DNA of 64,000 nt, taken from Caballeronia sp. M1242. GTDB lineage: Bacteria; Pseudomonadota; Gammaproteobacteria; Burkholderiales; Burkholderiaceae. Location: contig NZ_CP071132.1 in NCBI RefSeq assembly GCF_017220215.1, positions 434,001 to 498,000 of the forward strand, in the 5' to 3' direction. Position 1 is the first letter of the stretch. Every line of letters begins with the position of its first letter. The notes beneath the pieces were generated by a model. That model did no database searches. It was not told where the DNA came from and was given only the letters and a program-made list of their open reading frames with translations. Shown here piece by piece: positions 26,578 through 34,659 of the stretch. The position numbers and the translations under genes were made by a program.

Positions 26578-27269
26578 TGCTTGTGCGCGGACGCGCGATG
26601 CCGGACATGCGAGATATGCAGCATCACCGGCTTGACGGCCGCTTTCGTGTGGCGATGCTGCCGGGTGTGAGCGGCGCGAGCCGACGCTGCGTGCGTCGGC
26701 GCGAGGTCCAGCGCGACGGGCGTCACCGGTTCCAGCACCACGCGCGCGCGTCCGGCCTGTTGCAGACCGAGCACGCTCGCGGCGGCGAACGACAGATCGA
26801 TCACGCGCGTCTTCACGAACGGCCCGCGATCGTTGATTCGCACGACGACCGACTTCGTTCTCGACAGATTGCTGACGCGCACATACGTCCCGAGCGGCAG
26901 CGTGCGATGCGCCGCCGTCAGCGCGTGCATATCGTACCGCTCGCCGCTCGCCGTGCGACGGCCCTGAAACTTGCGGCTGTAATACGACGCCTCGCCGACT
27001 TGCCGGAACGCAGGCGATGCGTCGTCGAAGGCCGCTTCGGGCGATGACGACGGCTCAGGCGCCGCCGCCGATGCTCCATCGGGCGCCGACGCAACCCCCG
27101 CATCCACCGCCGATGCCGCCGCGGGCGCGCTTTCCTCTTGCGGTTTTTTCTGCGGCGGCGGCGTTGCGACCGCGGGCCGATGTGCCGCGCAGCCGCTCAG
27201 CAGCATCCATGCGCCGACCGATGCGACACCGGCCACGCGTGAACGGCGAATCCATGCCTTTGCGACCAT
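26574..27269 (-). CDS. rlpA: Septal ring lytic transglycosylase RlpA (lipoprotein, no SPOR domain)
   Basis: This is a protein of 231 residues. The lipobox LLSGC puts the acylated Cys near residue 27. A Pro/Ala/Ser-rich linker follows. The double-psi beta-barrel domain has GEASYYSRKFQGRRTASGE, LPLGTYVRVSNL and VVVRINDRGPFVKTRVIDLS, with the catalytic Asp in NDRGPF. The C-terminus (LAPTHAASARAAHTRQHRHTKAA) is His/Arg/Lys-rich rather than a SPOR repeat, so septal targeting through denuded glycan is not expected. The start ATG at 27269 follows from the signal peptide. Confidence 0.9.
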   Translation of the reverse strand: MVAKAWIRRSRVAGVASVGAWMLLSGCAAHRPAVATPPPQKKPQEESAPAAASAVDAGVASAPDGASAAAPEPSSSPEAAFDDASPAFRQVGEASYYSRKFQGRRTASGERYDMHALTAAHRTLPLGTYVRVSNLSRTKSVVVRINDRGPFVKTRVIDLSFAAASVLGLQQAGRARVVLEPVTPVALDLAPTHAASARAAHTRQHRHTKAAVKPVMLHISHVRHRASAHKH

Positions 27270-27393
27270 GAGCGAGCTTCTCCATGTAACGCCGGTTCAC
27301 CCGGAACCGGCTCGCCCATAACGCAATGTCGCTGCGGCAGTTGACCCGCGTCGCGCAGATATGACTCAAGTTGACAGATACGCCGCCGGAGCC

Positions 27394-28104
27394 TCAGACG
27401 TATTCGAGCTTCGGATACCAGTCGGTGCCGCGTCCTTCCGGCGTCATGTCGAGCACGGTCCACAGCGGCATCGGGTCCGGCGCGCCGCGCGGATCTTCGC
27501 CCGGATCGGCCGTCGCGAAATCCATTTCGCCGCTCCAGAAATGGCGGATCACGCCGTCGCGCCGCGTGAATACGTTGAGCGCCGGCTCGTCGCCGCCGTC
27601 TTTCGAAACGGCGTGGTAATCGCGGCTGAAATCGCCGTTCACATCGGAGTACAGCTTGAGATCGCGCCAGCCGCGCTCCCGCTTGAAGGCGAGGAGCCGT
27701 GGCAGCGGCGAGCGCGCGATCACCGCCAGCGCGACACGCTGCCCGATATCGCGCGCTTCGCCTTCCCACGCCGAGAGCAGCGACGTGCACATCGGACACG
27801 GGCGCTCGCGTTGCGGTCCGAACATGTAGCTGTATGTCACGAGCGTTTGCTTGTCGCCGAAAAGACCGGCCATATCGACGACACCGTGCTCGCCTTCGAA
27901 GCGGTAGTCGCCTGTCACCTCGCCGCCGGGCGGCAGCGCGCGCCGCATCTGCGCGACGCGTTCAATGTGCCGCCGCAATTCGATTTCCTCCGCGAGCAAC
28001 GCGGTGCGCGCCCGGCGGTATTCGGGGCTTTCGTTCGGAAACCGCATGCTGGCGCGGTTCGCCAAGTCGGCGGCGCGAACACGTGTCGTCGTCGGTGATG
28101 TCAT
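27394..28104 (-). CDS. DUF899 thioredoxin-like protein
   Basis: This is a protein of 236 residues. The central thioredoxin-like fold has VDMAGLFGDKQTLVTYSYMFGPQRERPCPMCTSLL, where CPMC is in the active-site position. NVFTRRDGVIRHFWSGEM and WTVLDMTPEGRG are typical of DUF899 proteins. Its function is unknown; a redox role is inferred from the fold. It is 26 bp downstream of the GST gene, in the same orientation, so the two probably form a detoxification pair. The start at 28104 (MTSPTTTRV) was chosen over an upstream start lying over the GST end. Confidence 0.87.
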   Translation of the reverse strand: MTSPTTTRVRAADLANRASMRFPNESPEYRRARTALLAEEIELRRHIERVAQMRRALPPGGEVTGDYRFEGEHGVVDMAGLFGDKQTLVTYSYMFGPQRERPCPMCTSLLSAWEGEARDIGQRVALAVIARSPLPRLLAFKRERGWRDLKLYSDVNGDFSRDYHAVSKDGGDEPALNVFTRRDGVIRHFWSGEMDFATADPGEDPRGAPDPMPLWTVLDMTPEGRGTDWYPKLEYV

Positions 28105-28130
28105 GCTGGCTCTCCTGAGTTGAACTCGGC

Positions 28131-28790
28131 TCAATCGCGATCCGGCGCGCCGAGCGGAAAGAGCGGCCGATACGGCCGCGCCTCGTCGACTGCCCGCGCG
28201 AACGACGGCCGCGCGAGCAGCCGCTTGCGATACGCGATCACGTTCGGATAAACGTCACCGATCCGATGCGTCCAGTCCGCGTAGAACAGGAACGGCGCGG
28301 CGGCGCAGTCGGCGAGGCTGAAGGCATCGCCCGCGGCCCATTCGCGGTTCGCCATCACGCGGTCCAGAAACGCGTAGGACGTGTCGAGCATCGCGCGTGC
28401 GTCCGCGACGCCGCAAGCATCGCGTTCATTCTCGGCCCGCATGCAGTCGAACACGATCTTCTGCTGCGGTGTGGCCACGTAATTGTCGAAGAAGCGGTCC
28501 ATCCAGCGCACTTCGAGCGCCGCGCGCGGATCGTCCGGAATCAGGCGCACGGGGCCGGGATAGAACACGTCCAGATATTCGATGATGATCGTCGCTTCGA
28601 TCACCGGCTTGCCGCCGTCGACCAGCACGGGAAATTTTCTGATGGGCCACATCTCGGCGAGTTCGCGCATGGACTGCGGCGCGTCGGGCGTGAGCGGCCG
28701 CCAGGCAAACGGCGTCTCGTTCTCGTAGAGCGCAATCAGCGCTTTCTGACAGTACGACGAAAAAGGATGGGCATAAAGGATCAGACTCAT
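28131..28790 (-). CDS. Glutathione S-transferase
   Basis: This is a protein of 219 residues. The N-terminal thioredoxin-like domain begins LILYAHPFSSYCQKALIALYEN, with a Ser-Tyr-Cys active-site region, then KFPVLVDGG with the cis-Pro and the glutathione-binding EATIIIEYLD. The C-terminal all-helical domain holds GDAFSLADCAAAPFLFYAD (N-capping box). It would conjugate or reduce electrophiles with glutathione in the cytoplasm. It is first in a pair with the DUF899 gene. Confidence 0.9.
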   Translation of the reverse strand: MSLILYAHPFSSYCQKALIALYENETPFAWRPLTPDAPQSMRELAEMWPIRKFPVLVDGGKPVIEATIIIEYLDVFYPGPVRLIPDDPRAALEVRWMDRFFDNYVATPQQKIVFDCMRAENERDACGVADARAMLDTSYAFLDRVMANREWAAGDAFSLADCAAAPFLFYADWTHRIGDVYPNVIAYRKRLLARPSFARAVDEARPYRPLFPLGAPDRD

Positions 28791-29047
28791 CGGCGGACTC
28801 CGCTGGGAACTTCGCATAGGAATGGTCGGCGCGCTGCATGGCCGGTTATATCGACGACGCGCGACGTGGCGGCGAATCGACAACTTCGCGCACCGGAACG
28901 AGAAAATTTTGTTGTGCGACGCAGCGTCCGCGCGCGCCGCATTGTCGCCGGACTGGGCCTTTGCTACCGTGCGGGGTTCCGTCGCGAAGCTGTCACGAGA
29001 ACCGCTCGCACGGAAATGACGAAACAATCAATGGGTCGAGGCAAGAA

Positions 29048-29572
29048 ATGTTACGCAATGACAAGATAAGGGTCGTTGTCGCAGACGAGCAGCCGGTCAT
29101 CGTGCTGGGACTGCAGACGTGGTTCGAAACGCGCGAGCGTTATCGCGTGGTCGCGAGCGCGACGGTCGAAGAGCAGTTGCTCTCAAAGCTGCGCGACGCG
29201 GACGGGGAACTGGTGATCGTGGGCGGCGCGCTCGGTGCGCATGCGCGCCCGGCGGCCGACAGGTTCGGCATCCTGCGCAAGCTGCGCGAATGCGCGCCGC
29301 ACACGCCGCTCGTTGCCTTGATTGCCGACAGCGATCCACTCGCGATTCGCGCGATGCAGCGCGCGGGCGCACACGGCATAGCGAGTACGCGCGACGAACT
29401 GAAGGATCTCGGGCGCGTCTGCGAGCGCGTGCTGTCGGGCGTCAAAGGAGTGATTTCGCCGCGCATCGCGGCGTGCCTCGAAAACGAGCGCCGCAGCGCG
29501 CAAGCGTTTGATCCGAACACGATCTATCGCGAAGTACGCCTGAGCGCGACGACCCTCGCCGCGCGCATGTAA
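29048..29572 (+). CDS. Stand-alone NarL/RcsB-type pseudo-receiver, no DNA-binding domain
   Basis: This is a protein of 174 residues. The fold of an RcsB/NarL receiver can be followed: IRVVVADEQPVIVLGLQTWFE, TPLVALIADSDPLAIRAMQRAGAHGIA and a final SGVKGVISPRIAACLENERRSAQ. The acidic pocket is half present (ADE). The phospho-acceptor position reads LVIVGGALG (Gly for Asp), and the switch Lys region reads IASTRDEL with no Lys. The protein ends where the LuxR-type helix-turn-helix would begin. It should therefore not be phosphorylated in the normal way. GAGG precedes the ATG. It is convergent with a small paralog-family protein. Confidence 0.75.
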   Translation: MLRNDKIRVVVADEQPVIVLGLQTWFETRERYRVVASATVEEQLLSKLRDADGELVIVGGALGAHARPAADRFGILRKLRECAPHTPLVALIADSDPLAIRAMQRAGAHGIASTRDELKDLGRVCERVLSGVKGVISPRIAACLENERRSAQAFDPNTIYREVRLSATTLAARM

Positions 29573-29594
29573 GCTCGCCCGCGTGACTTCCGGC

Positions 29595-29936
29595 TCACGC
29601 GGACGGCGAAGCGTCCTTCGAGACCTCGCGCGCCTTCTTGTCCGCGTAACTCACGTCCTTGCCGTCGTCGAACCCTTTCTCGTACGCGCGTTGATCGAGC
29701 GCCCGGAAGAGCGGCGCGAGTTCTTCGACTTGAGCGCGGATCAGTTCCATCAGCGGTTTCGCGAGCGCGGGCGAGCACTCGCTCGCCCCGTCGATATGGC
29801 CGTGCGCGCTGCTTACGACTTCGACCATCGCGCGCAGCGTCTGCGCGCGCTTCACGCAATAGTCCACGAGCGGCATCGCGTGGGTGATGACCGCATGGCC
29901 GTTCTCGTTGACCGACACCGTCACGTTCGACTCCAC
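29595..29936 (-). CDS. Small protein of a three-member paralogous family (copy 1)
   Basis: This is a protein of 113 residues starting at GTG 29936, which has AAAGGAG six bases upstream. Layout: an N-terminal strand pair VTVSVNENGHAVITHAMPLVDY, a helical centre, then LMELIRAQVEELAPLFRALDQ and AYEKGFDDGKD. The same three blocks appear in the genes at 61892 and 63016. There is no signal peptide or TM segment. It is tail-to-tail with the pseudo-receiver, 22 bp apart. The function is unknown. Confidence 0.7.
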   Translation of the reverse strand: MESNVTVSVNENGHAVITHAMPLVDYCVKRAQTLRAMVEVVSSAHGHIDGASECSPALAKPLMELIRAQVEELAPLFRALDQRAYEKGFDDGKDVSYADKKAREVSKDASPSA

Positions 29937-30161
29937 GAGCGTCTCCTTTCCGAATTGGGGGGACCGAAACTCTAGAAGCCGCGCGTCGGCACGCGCCAGC
30001 GGACGATTCCTAAACGGCGCGCGCGGTTTCATCGCACGTTTCGATCGGCCATGAAAGCCCGCGTCGCCACGACCGCGCCTCCGTCAGCAAGGATGCGTCA
30101 ACTTCGCTACGATGCTCGCTTGACTCTTCCCCGGCGCGCGCCGCCGACCTTCGCACACACC

Positions 30162-31091
30162 ATGCCCACGCCGCCAGACGCCATCGGTTTCACGCAAGAT
30201 CCGCTCGACCGCATGTCCGAGAAGCGCGACGACGAAGCGTTTCTCGCGAGCCTCAACGACGACGCCGCGACGCGCTTTCTACTCTTCGTGAACAACGTGC
30301 CGCTGTTCAAGCGCACGGACGGCCACGATCCGCTTTTTCTCGCGCAGGAAGCCGCGCAGTTCGGCACGCCGCTGCAGACCGTGCTGCTCGGGCGCGACGC
30401 CGAACAACGCGCGCTCTTCGCCTGCACCGTCGATACGACCGCCGAGGCCGCCGCCGATGCGCTCCCGGGCGCGAGCGTCGAAGCGATCGAACTGCGCCCG
30501 GTCGCCATGCAAGGGCTCGTCGCGCCGCCGCTCGTGAGCGCGCTCGGCGAGGCGCGGTCGATGCTGGACTGGCATCGGCGGCACCGCTTCTGCGCGAACT
30601 GCGGAAATCCGACGGACAGCGCGGGCGCCGGCTGGCGGCGCATCTGCGGCCACTGCGGCGCGCAGCACTTTCCGCGCGTCGATCCGGTGGTCATCATGCT
30701 CGTCACCGATGGCGAGCGCTGCCTGCTCGGTCGTCAGCCGCAATTCGCCACGGGCATGTACTCCGCGCTCGCCGGCTTCATCGAGCCAGGCGAGACGTTC
30801 GAGCACGCGGTGTATCGGGAAGTGCTGGAGGAAGCCGGCATTCGCTGCGCCGACGTGCGGTACTTCGCGTCGCAGCCGTGGCCGTTCCCGTCGTCGCTGA
30901 TGATCGGCTGCTTCGCGCGCGCGACGGGCACGGAGATCACCGTCGACGAAAAAGAGCTCGAAGACGCCCGCTGGTTCAGCCGCGACGAAGTCCGCGCGAT
31001 GCTCGACGGCACGCACCCGCAAGGATTGAACGCGCCCAAGGCTTTCGCCATCGCGCATCACTTGCTGAAGGCGTTCGTCGAAGGCGACTGA
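30162..31091 (+). CDS. nudC: NAD+ diphosphatase / NAD-decapping NudC (Nudix hydrolase)
   Basis: This is a protein of 309 residues. It hydrolyses NAD(H) to NMN and AMP and can remove NAD caps from RNA. The zinc ribbon has CANCGN and CGHCG. The Nudix box reads GFIEPGETFEHAVYREVLEEAGI. The NudC-specific SQPWPFPSSLM follows. The ATG at 30162 (MPTPPDAIGF) begins the conserved N-terminal domain; the frame is open further upstream without a good site. It is convergent with the LacI gene, 4 bp apart. Confidence 0.93.
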   Translation: MPTPPDAIGFTQDPLDRMSEKRDDEAFLASLNDDAATRFLLFVNNVPLFKRTDGHDPLFLAQEAAQFGTPLQTVLLGRDAEQRALFACTVDTTAEAAADALPGASVEAIELRPVAMQGLVAPPLVSALGEARSMLDWHRRHRFCANCGNPTDSAGAGWRRICGHCGAQHFPRVDPVVIMLVTDGERCLLGRQPQFATGMYSALAGFIEPGETFEHAVYREVLEEAGIRCADVRYFASQPWPFPSSLMIGCFARATGTEITVDEKELEDARWFSRDEVRAMLDGTHPQGLNAPKAFAIAHHLLKAFVEGD

Positions 31092-31095
31092 AGCC

Positions 31096-32154
31096 TCAGA
31101 GCGTCTCGCGCTCGATGATCTCGAAGCCGACATCGACCGGCGCAACCGGCGCGGCGCCGCCGAGCCGGTCGATCAGACAGCGCGCAGCGGTCGCGCCGAT
31201 GCGCTTGCCATCCACGCGCACCGTGGTGAGCGCGGGCGTCGTGTCCGCGGCGAAGTCGAGGTCGCCGAAGCCGCACACGGCGAGCCGCGCGGGCACGGCG
31301 AGGCCGAGCCGCCGCGCCTCGGAGACCACGCCGAGCGCGAGCAGATCCGAGCTGCAGAATATCGCGTCGACCTCGGGCGCCGACTCCTGAATGCGCCGCA
31401 GCGCGTCTTTCCCGAGCGCCACCGACGAAGGCGGCGGCATCAGCACATCGGCGACGTCGCGCATGCCGTGCGAAGCGAGCGTGTCGATGAAGCCGCGCCG
31501 CCGCGCGAGCGCGCGCTGATCCGTCGCGCAGACGAGCGCCGGATGCGCCGCGCCACGCGCGACGAAGCGCTCGGCCACCGCCGCGCCGATCCGATAGTGG
31601 GAAAAGCCGACGAGCATGTCGATCGGGTCGTCGGTCATGTCCCACGTCTCGACAATCGGAATGCCGATCTTGCGCAGCCGTTCGCGCAGCGTCGGCGTAT
31701 GCGCGACGCCCGTCAGCAACACGCCTTCCGGACGGCGGCTCAGCACGGCGTCGAGCAATTGATCCTCGTTTTCGTCGCTGTAGCCGGACAGGCCGAGCAG
31801 CACCTGATAGCCGGCGCGCGACATGGTATCGCTGAACACCTGCACGGTTTCCGAGAAGAGCGAATGCGCGACGGTCGGCACGATGGCCGCGATCAGCCGC
31901 GATTTCGCCGACGACAAGCCGCCCGCCAGCCGGTTCGGCACGTAACCGAGCTCGCTCACCGCGCGGCGCACGCGGGCGAGCGTCTCGGGCGCGACTGTAT
32001 CCGGCGCGTTGAACACGCGTGAGACGGTGATCGGAGAGACGCCCGCGGACGCCGCCACGTCCGTGATGCGCACGCCCTTCGATGTGCCGCGCGTGCGGCG
32101 CGGCGCGGCGCCCGCCTTTGCGGCGTCGTCAGAGATGTCGGCGAGCTTGGTCAT
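31096..32154 (-). CDS. LacI family regulator of the sugar-acid operon
   Basis: This is a protein of 352 residues. The DNA-binding domain (about 28-76) reads VRITDVAASAGVSPITVSRVFN then AVSELGYVPNRLAGGLSSAKS, with the hinge. A type I periplasmic-binding fold follows. The closest recognised pattern is the gluconate repressor group (GntR/IdnR type). It is the last gene of the leftward cluster, 45 bp after the MFS gene. Two LacI-type operators with the central CG lie before the dehydratase gene at 36420-36464, so it probably represses the whole cluster until a sugar acid binds. Confidence 0.9.
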   Translation of the reverse strand: MTKLADISDDAAKAGAAPRRTRGTSKGVRITDVAASAGVSPITVSRVFNAPDTVAPETLARVRRAVSELGYVPNRLAGGLSSAKSRLIAAIVPTVAHSLFSETVQVFSDTMSRAGYQVLLGLSGYSDENEDQLLDAVLSRRPEGVLLTGVAHTPTLRERLRKIGIPIVETWDMTDDPIDMLVGFSHYRIGAAVAERFVARGAAHPALVCATDQRALARRRGFIDTLASHGMRDVADVLMPPPSSVALGKDALRRIQESAPEVDAIFCSSDLLALGVVSEARRLGLAVPARLAVCGFGDLDFAADTTPALTTVRVDGKRIGATAARCLIDRLGGAAPVAPVDVGFEIIERETL

Positions 32155-32199
32155 GCATGGATTGACGCATCAGAGGCGGATCGGAGAAAGCGCGCCATT

Positions 32200-33555
32200 T
32201 TAGGCCTTCACGGGCGCATCGACGGCCGCGTCGCCGCGTGTGTTCCCGCGCCGCATCAGCAGCATCGTCACGACGGCGAAAATCATCAGGCACGCAGCCG
32301 GAATCAGCATCGGCGCCTTCACGCTGCCACTCGTCTGCCGCACCCACGGCACGAGATTCTGCGCGATGAACCCGCCGACATTGCCGAGCGAATTGATCGC
32401 CGCGATGCCCGCCGCCGCGCGCGCGCCGGTGAGGAACTTCGGCGGAATCGTCCAGAAGCATGGCAGCAGCAAGTACATGCACGGCGCGCCGAGGCATAGC
32501 GCGATAAAGCGCAGCGTGTTGGTCGGCAGGAACACGCTCGCGAGGAAGAAGACGACGCCGAGCAGTGCGGCCGTCAGCATCGCCATGGTCGTGCGGCGGT
32601 CGGAGCCGTTCGCCGCGCGCAGCTTCGCGGGCAGCCACGCCAGCACGACGGTCGCCGCGAGCCACGGCACGATGTTGAGCAGGCCGTTGGTCGTGTTCGA
32701 CACGCCGAAGCCCTTCACCAGCGTCGGCAGCCAGTAGCTCACGCCGTAGACGGACATCGACAGCATCATGTAGTAGAGCGCCATGCCGATCACGCGCGGC
32801 TCGGTCAGCACGCGCATGACGTTCGCGTGGCTCGTCTCGGCTTTTTTCGCCTGCTGGCGTTCGGTTTCGAGCGTGGCGTCGAGCCAGCTTTTTTCGTCGT
32901 CGGAGAGAAAGCGCGCTTTCTTCGGCGATGCCGGCAGCCACAAGAGCACGACCACCGTGAGCAGCACCGACGGCACGCCCGTCACGATGAACACCAGCTG
33001 CCAGCCTTGCAAGCCGAACCACGCCTTGTCGAGCAGGTAGCCGCAGATCGGCGCGCCGACCATGTTGCCGATGCTGCTGCCGAGCGTGAAATACCCGAGC
33101 ATGCGCACGCGATGCCGCTGCGGAAACCACAGCGTCAGGTAATAGATGACGCCGGGATACAGCCCCGCCTCCGACGCGCCGAGCAAGAACCGCAGGATGT
33201 AGAACATGGTCGCGTTCGTGGTGAACGCGAGCAGGATGGTGACGACGCCCCACGTCAGCATGATCCGTGCGATCCAGCGCGGCGCGCCGTACTTGTGCAG
33301 CAGCACGTTGCTCGGAATCTCGAAGATCAGATAGCCGATGAAAAACAGCGACGCGCCGAGCCCGTACGCCACTTCGGAGATGCCCAGGCTGCCGAGCATC
33401 TGCAGCTTCGCGAAGCCGATGTTCGAGCGGTCGATATACGCGACGAGATACAGCAGGCCGACGAGCGGCATCAACCGCCACGCGAGGCGGTTGATGAGAC
33501 GCGGCTCGTCGACGGTCAACGGCGCGTTGCGGGAAAGCGGCGATCGGGTGTTCAC
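32200..33555 (-). CDS. MFS sugar-acid transporter, anion:cation symporter (ACS) family
   Basis: This is a protein of 451 residues with 12 TM helices. VAYIDRSNIGFAKLQM in helix 1 and FFIGYLIFEIPSNVLLHKYGAPRW (motif A variant) are typical of ACS-family tartrate, phthalate and hexuronate carriers. FLLGASEAGLYPGVIYYLTLWFP is in the middle of the first half. The start is GTG with GGAG five bases upstream (GGAGACACCGTG). It would import the substrate of the RraA and dehydratase enzymes encoded upstream. Confidence 0.9.
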   Translation of the reverse strand: MNTRSPLSRNAPLTVDEPRLINRLAWRLMPLVGLLYLVAYIDRSNIGFAKLQMLGSLGISEVAYGLGASLFFIGYLIFEIPSNVLLHKYGAPRWIARIMLTWGVVTILLAFTTNATMFYILRFLLGASEAGLYPGVIYYLTLWFPQRHRVRMLGYFTLGSSIGNMVGAPICGYLLDKAWFGLQGWQLVFIVTGVPSVLLTVVVLLWLPASPKKARFLSDDEKSWLDATLETERQQAKKAETSHANVMRVLTEPRVIGMALYYMMLSMSVYGVSYWLPTLVKGFGVSNTTNGLLNIVPWLAATVVLAWLPAKLRAANGSDRRTTMAMLTAALLGVVFFLASVFLPTNTLRFIALCLGAPCMYLLLPCFWTIPPKFLTGARAAAGIAAINSLGNVGGFIAQNLVPWVRQTSGSVKAPMLIPAACLMIFAVVTMLLMRRGNTRGDAAVDAPVKA

Positions 33556-33908
33556 GGTGTCTCCAAGGCGGGGCGGTCGGGGCTGCGGGTGGCGCTTTGG
33601 TGTCTGCTGCGGTTGGCGCTTTAGCTTCTATTGCGGTTCCGTGCACGGTGGCCGGGTCCGGTGCAGTCTCATCGATAGCGAGTTGATTTGTTCAATGGCA
33701 GGACCGAAGCCGAGCGGTCGGCTGAGCGGCGCGCTTCAGTGCGTGACTGCAGTGCAATGCAAGACTGCCGCCTGCCGTTTTCGCTCCACCGCACACGTTC
33801 ACGCCGCGCCGGGCGCTGGCCGGTTGCGCCGTCAGATGCGACGCGATCCGCCACCCACGCCGCTCGGCGCGGGTTCGGACACGCATGCTGCCAACAAACT
33901 CACGCCTG
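33556..33908. other. Intergenic region with no gene
   Basis: These 353 bases separate the RraA-fold gene from the MFS gene. Frames open here have no family signal and the codon pattern is not that of a gene. A short direct repeat (GGCGCTTT near 33591 and 33616) is visible. I find no copy of the GGTAACGCTACC-type operator found before the dehydratase gene. A promoter for the MFS-LacI pair may lie here. Confidence 0.5.
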
Positions 33909-34643
33909 CTACGCCCGCGTCTTACGCCATTCGGCATACGCCGCGAGCGTTTCCTCATTCGGCGGATACGTGCCGCGCAAGAGCGCGCCCGCTTCCACGC
34001 GCGTCGTCACGAACTCTTCGAGCAGTTCCTGCTCGGCGGCATCCTTCGCGACCTGCTCGGCCATGTGACGCGGCACGATCACGACGCCATCGACATCGCC
34101 GACGACGATATCGCCCGGATACACGGCCACGCCGCCGCACGCGATCGGCACGTTCATGTCCACCGCGTGATGCTTGGCCAGATTGAGCGGCGCGCTCGCG
34201 CCCGCGCAGAAAAGCGGCAGCCCGATTTCGCCGATGGTGCCGCTGTCGCGCACGCAGCCGTCCGACACCATCCCCGCGACGCCGCGCACCTTCAGGCGCG
34301 TCGTGAGAATCGATCCGGTCGATGCCACCGTGCGATCGCCGCGGCAATCCTGCACGAGCACGCTGCCCGGCGGCGCGCTCTCGACCGCCTTGCGCTGCGG
34401 ATGATCCGGGTCCTGAAACACGCCGACGTGATCGATATCTTCGCGCGCCGGAATGTTGCGCAGCGTGAAGGCTGGACCGACGAGATTCGGCGCGCCCTTC
34501 GCGGGCTTCACGAGCGGCGCGACGCCTTGCAGGAACACGTTGCGCAGGCCGCGCTTGAAGAGCTGCGTCGTGAGCGTCGCGGTGCTGACGTGGCGCAGCA
34601 AGTCGAGCGTTTCGTCGGAAATGGCGATGTCTTGTGTCGTCAT
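33909..34643 (-). CDS. RraA/HMG-aldolase fold protein (DlpA/YjhF-like aldolase or decarboxylase)
   Basis: This is a protein of 244 residues. The RraA fold motifs are GSVLVQDCRGDRTVASTG, the catalytic DGCVRDSGTI (Arg-Asp of the metal and pyruvate site) and GDIVVGDVDGVVIVP. It is longer than true RraA (~160 residues), as are aldolases of the 4-hydroxy-4-methyl-2-oxoglutarate and 2-keto-3-deoxy sugar acid groups. Next to a sugar-acid dehydratase it most likely cleaves or decarboxylates the 2-keto-3-deoxy product. An RNase E regulator role is unlikely. It starts 17 bp after the dehydratase stop. Confidence 0.85.
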   Translation of the reverse strand: MTTQDIAISDETLDLLRHVSTATLTTQLFKRGLRNVFLQGVAPLVKPAKGAPNLVGPAFTLRNIPAREDIDHVGVFQDPDHPQRKAVESAPPGSVLVQDCRGDRTVASTGSILTTRLKVRGVAGMVSDGCVRDSGTIGEIGLPLFCAGASAPLNLAKHHAVDMNVPIACGGVAVYPGDIVVGDVDGVVIVPRHMAEQVAKDAAEQELLEEFVTTRVEAGALLRGTYPPNEETLAAYAEWRKTRA

Positions 34644-34659
34644 GGTGTGGGTATCGTTA

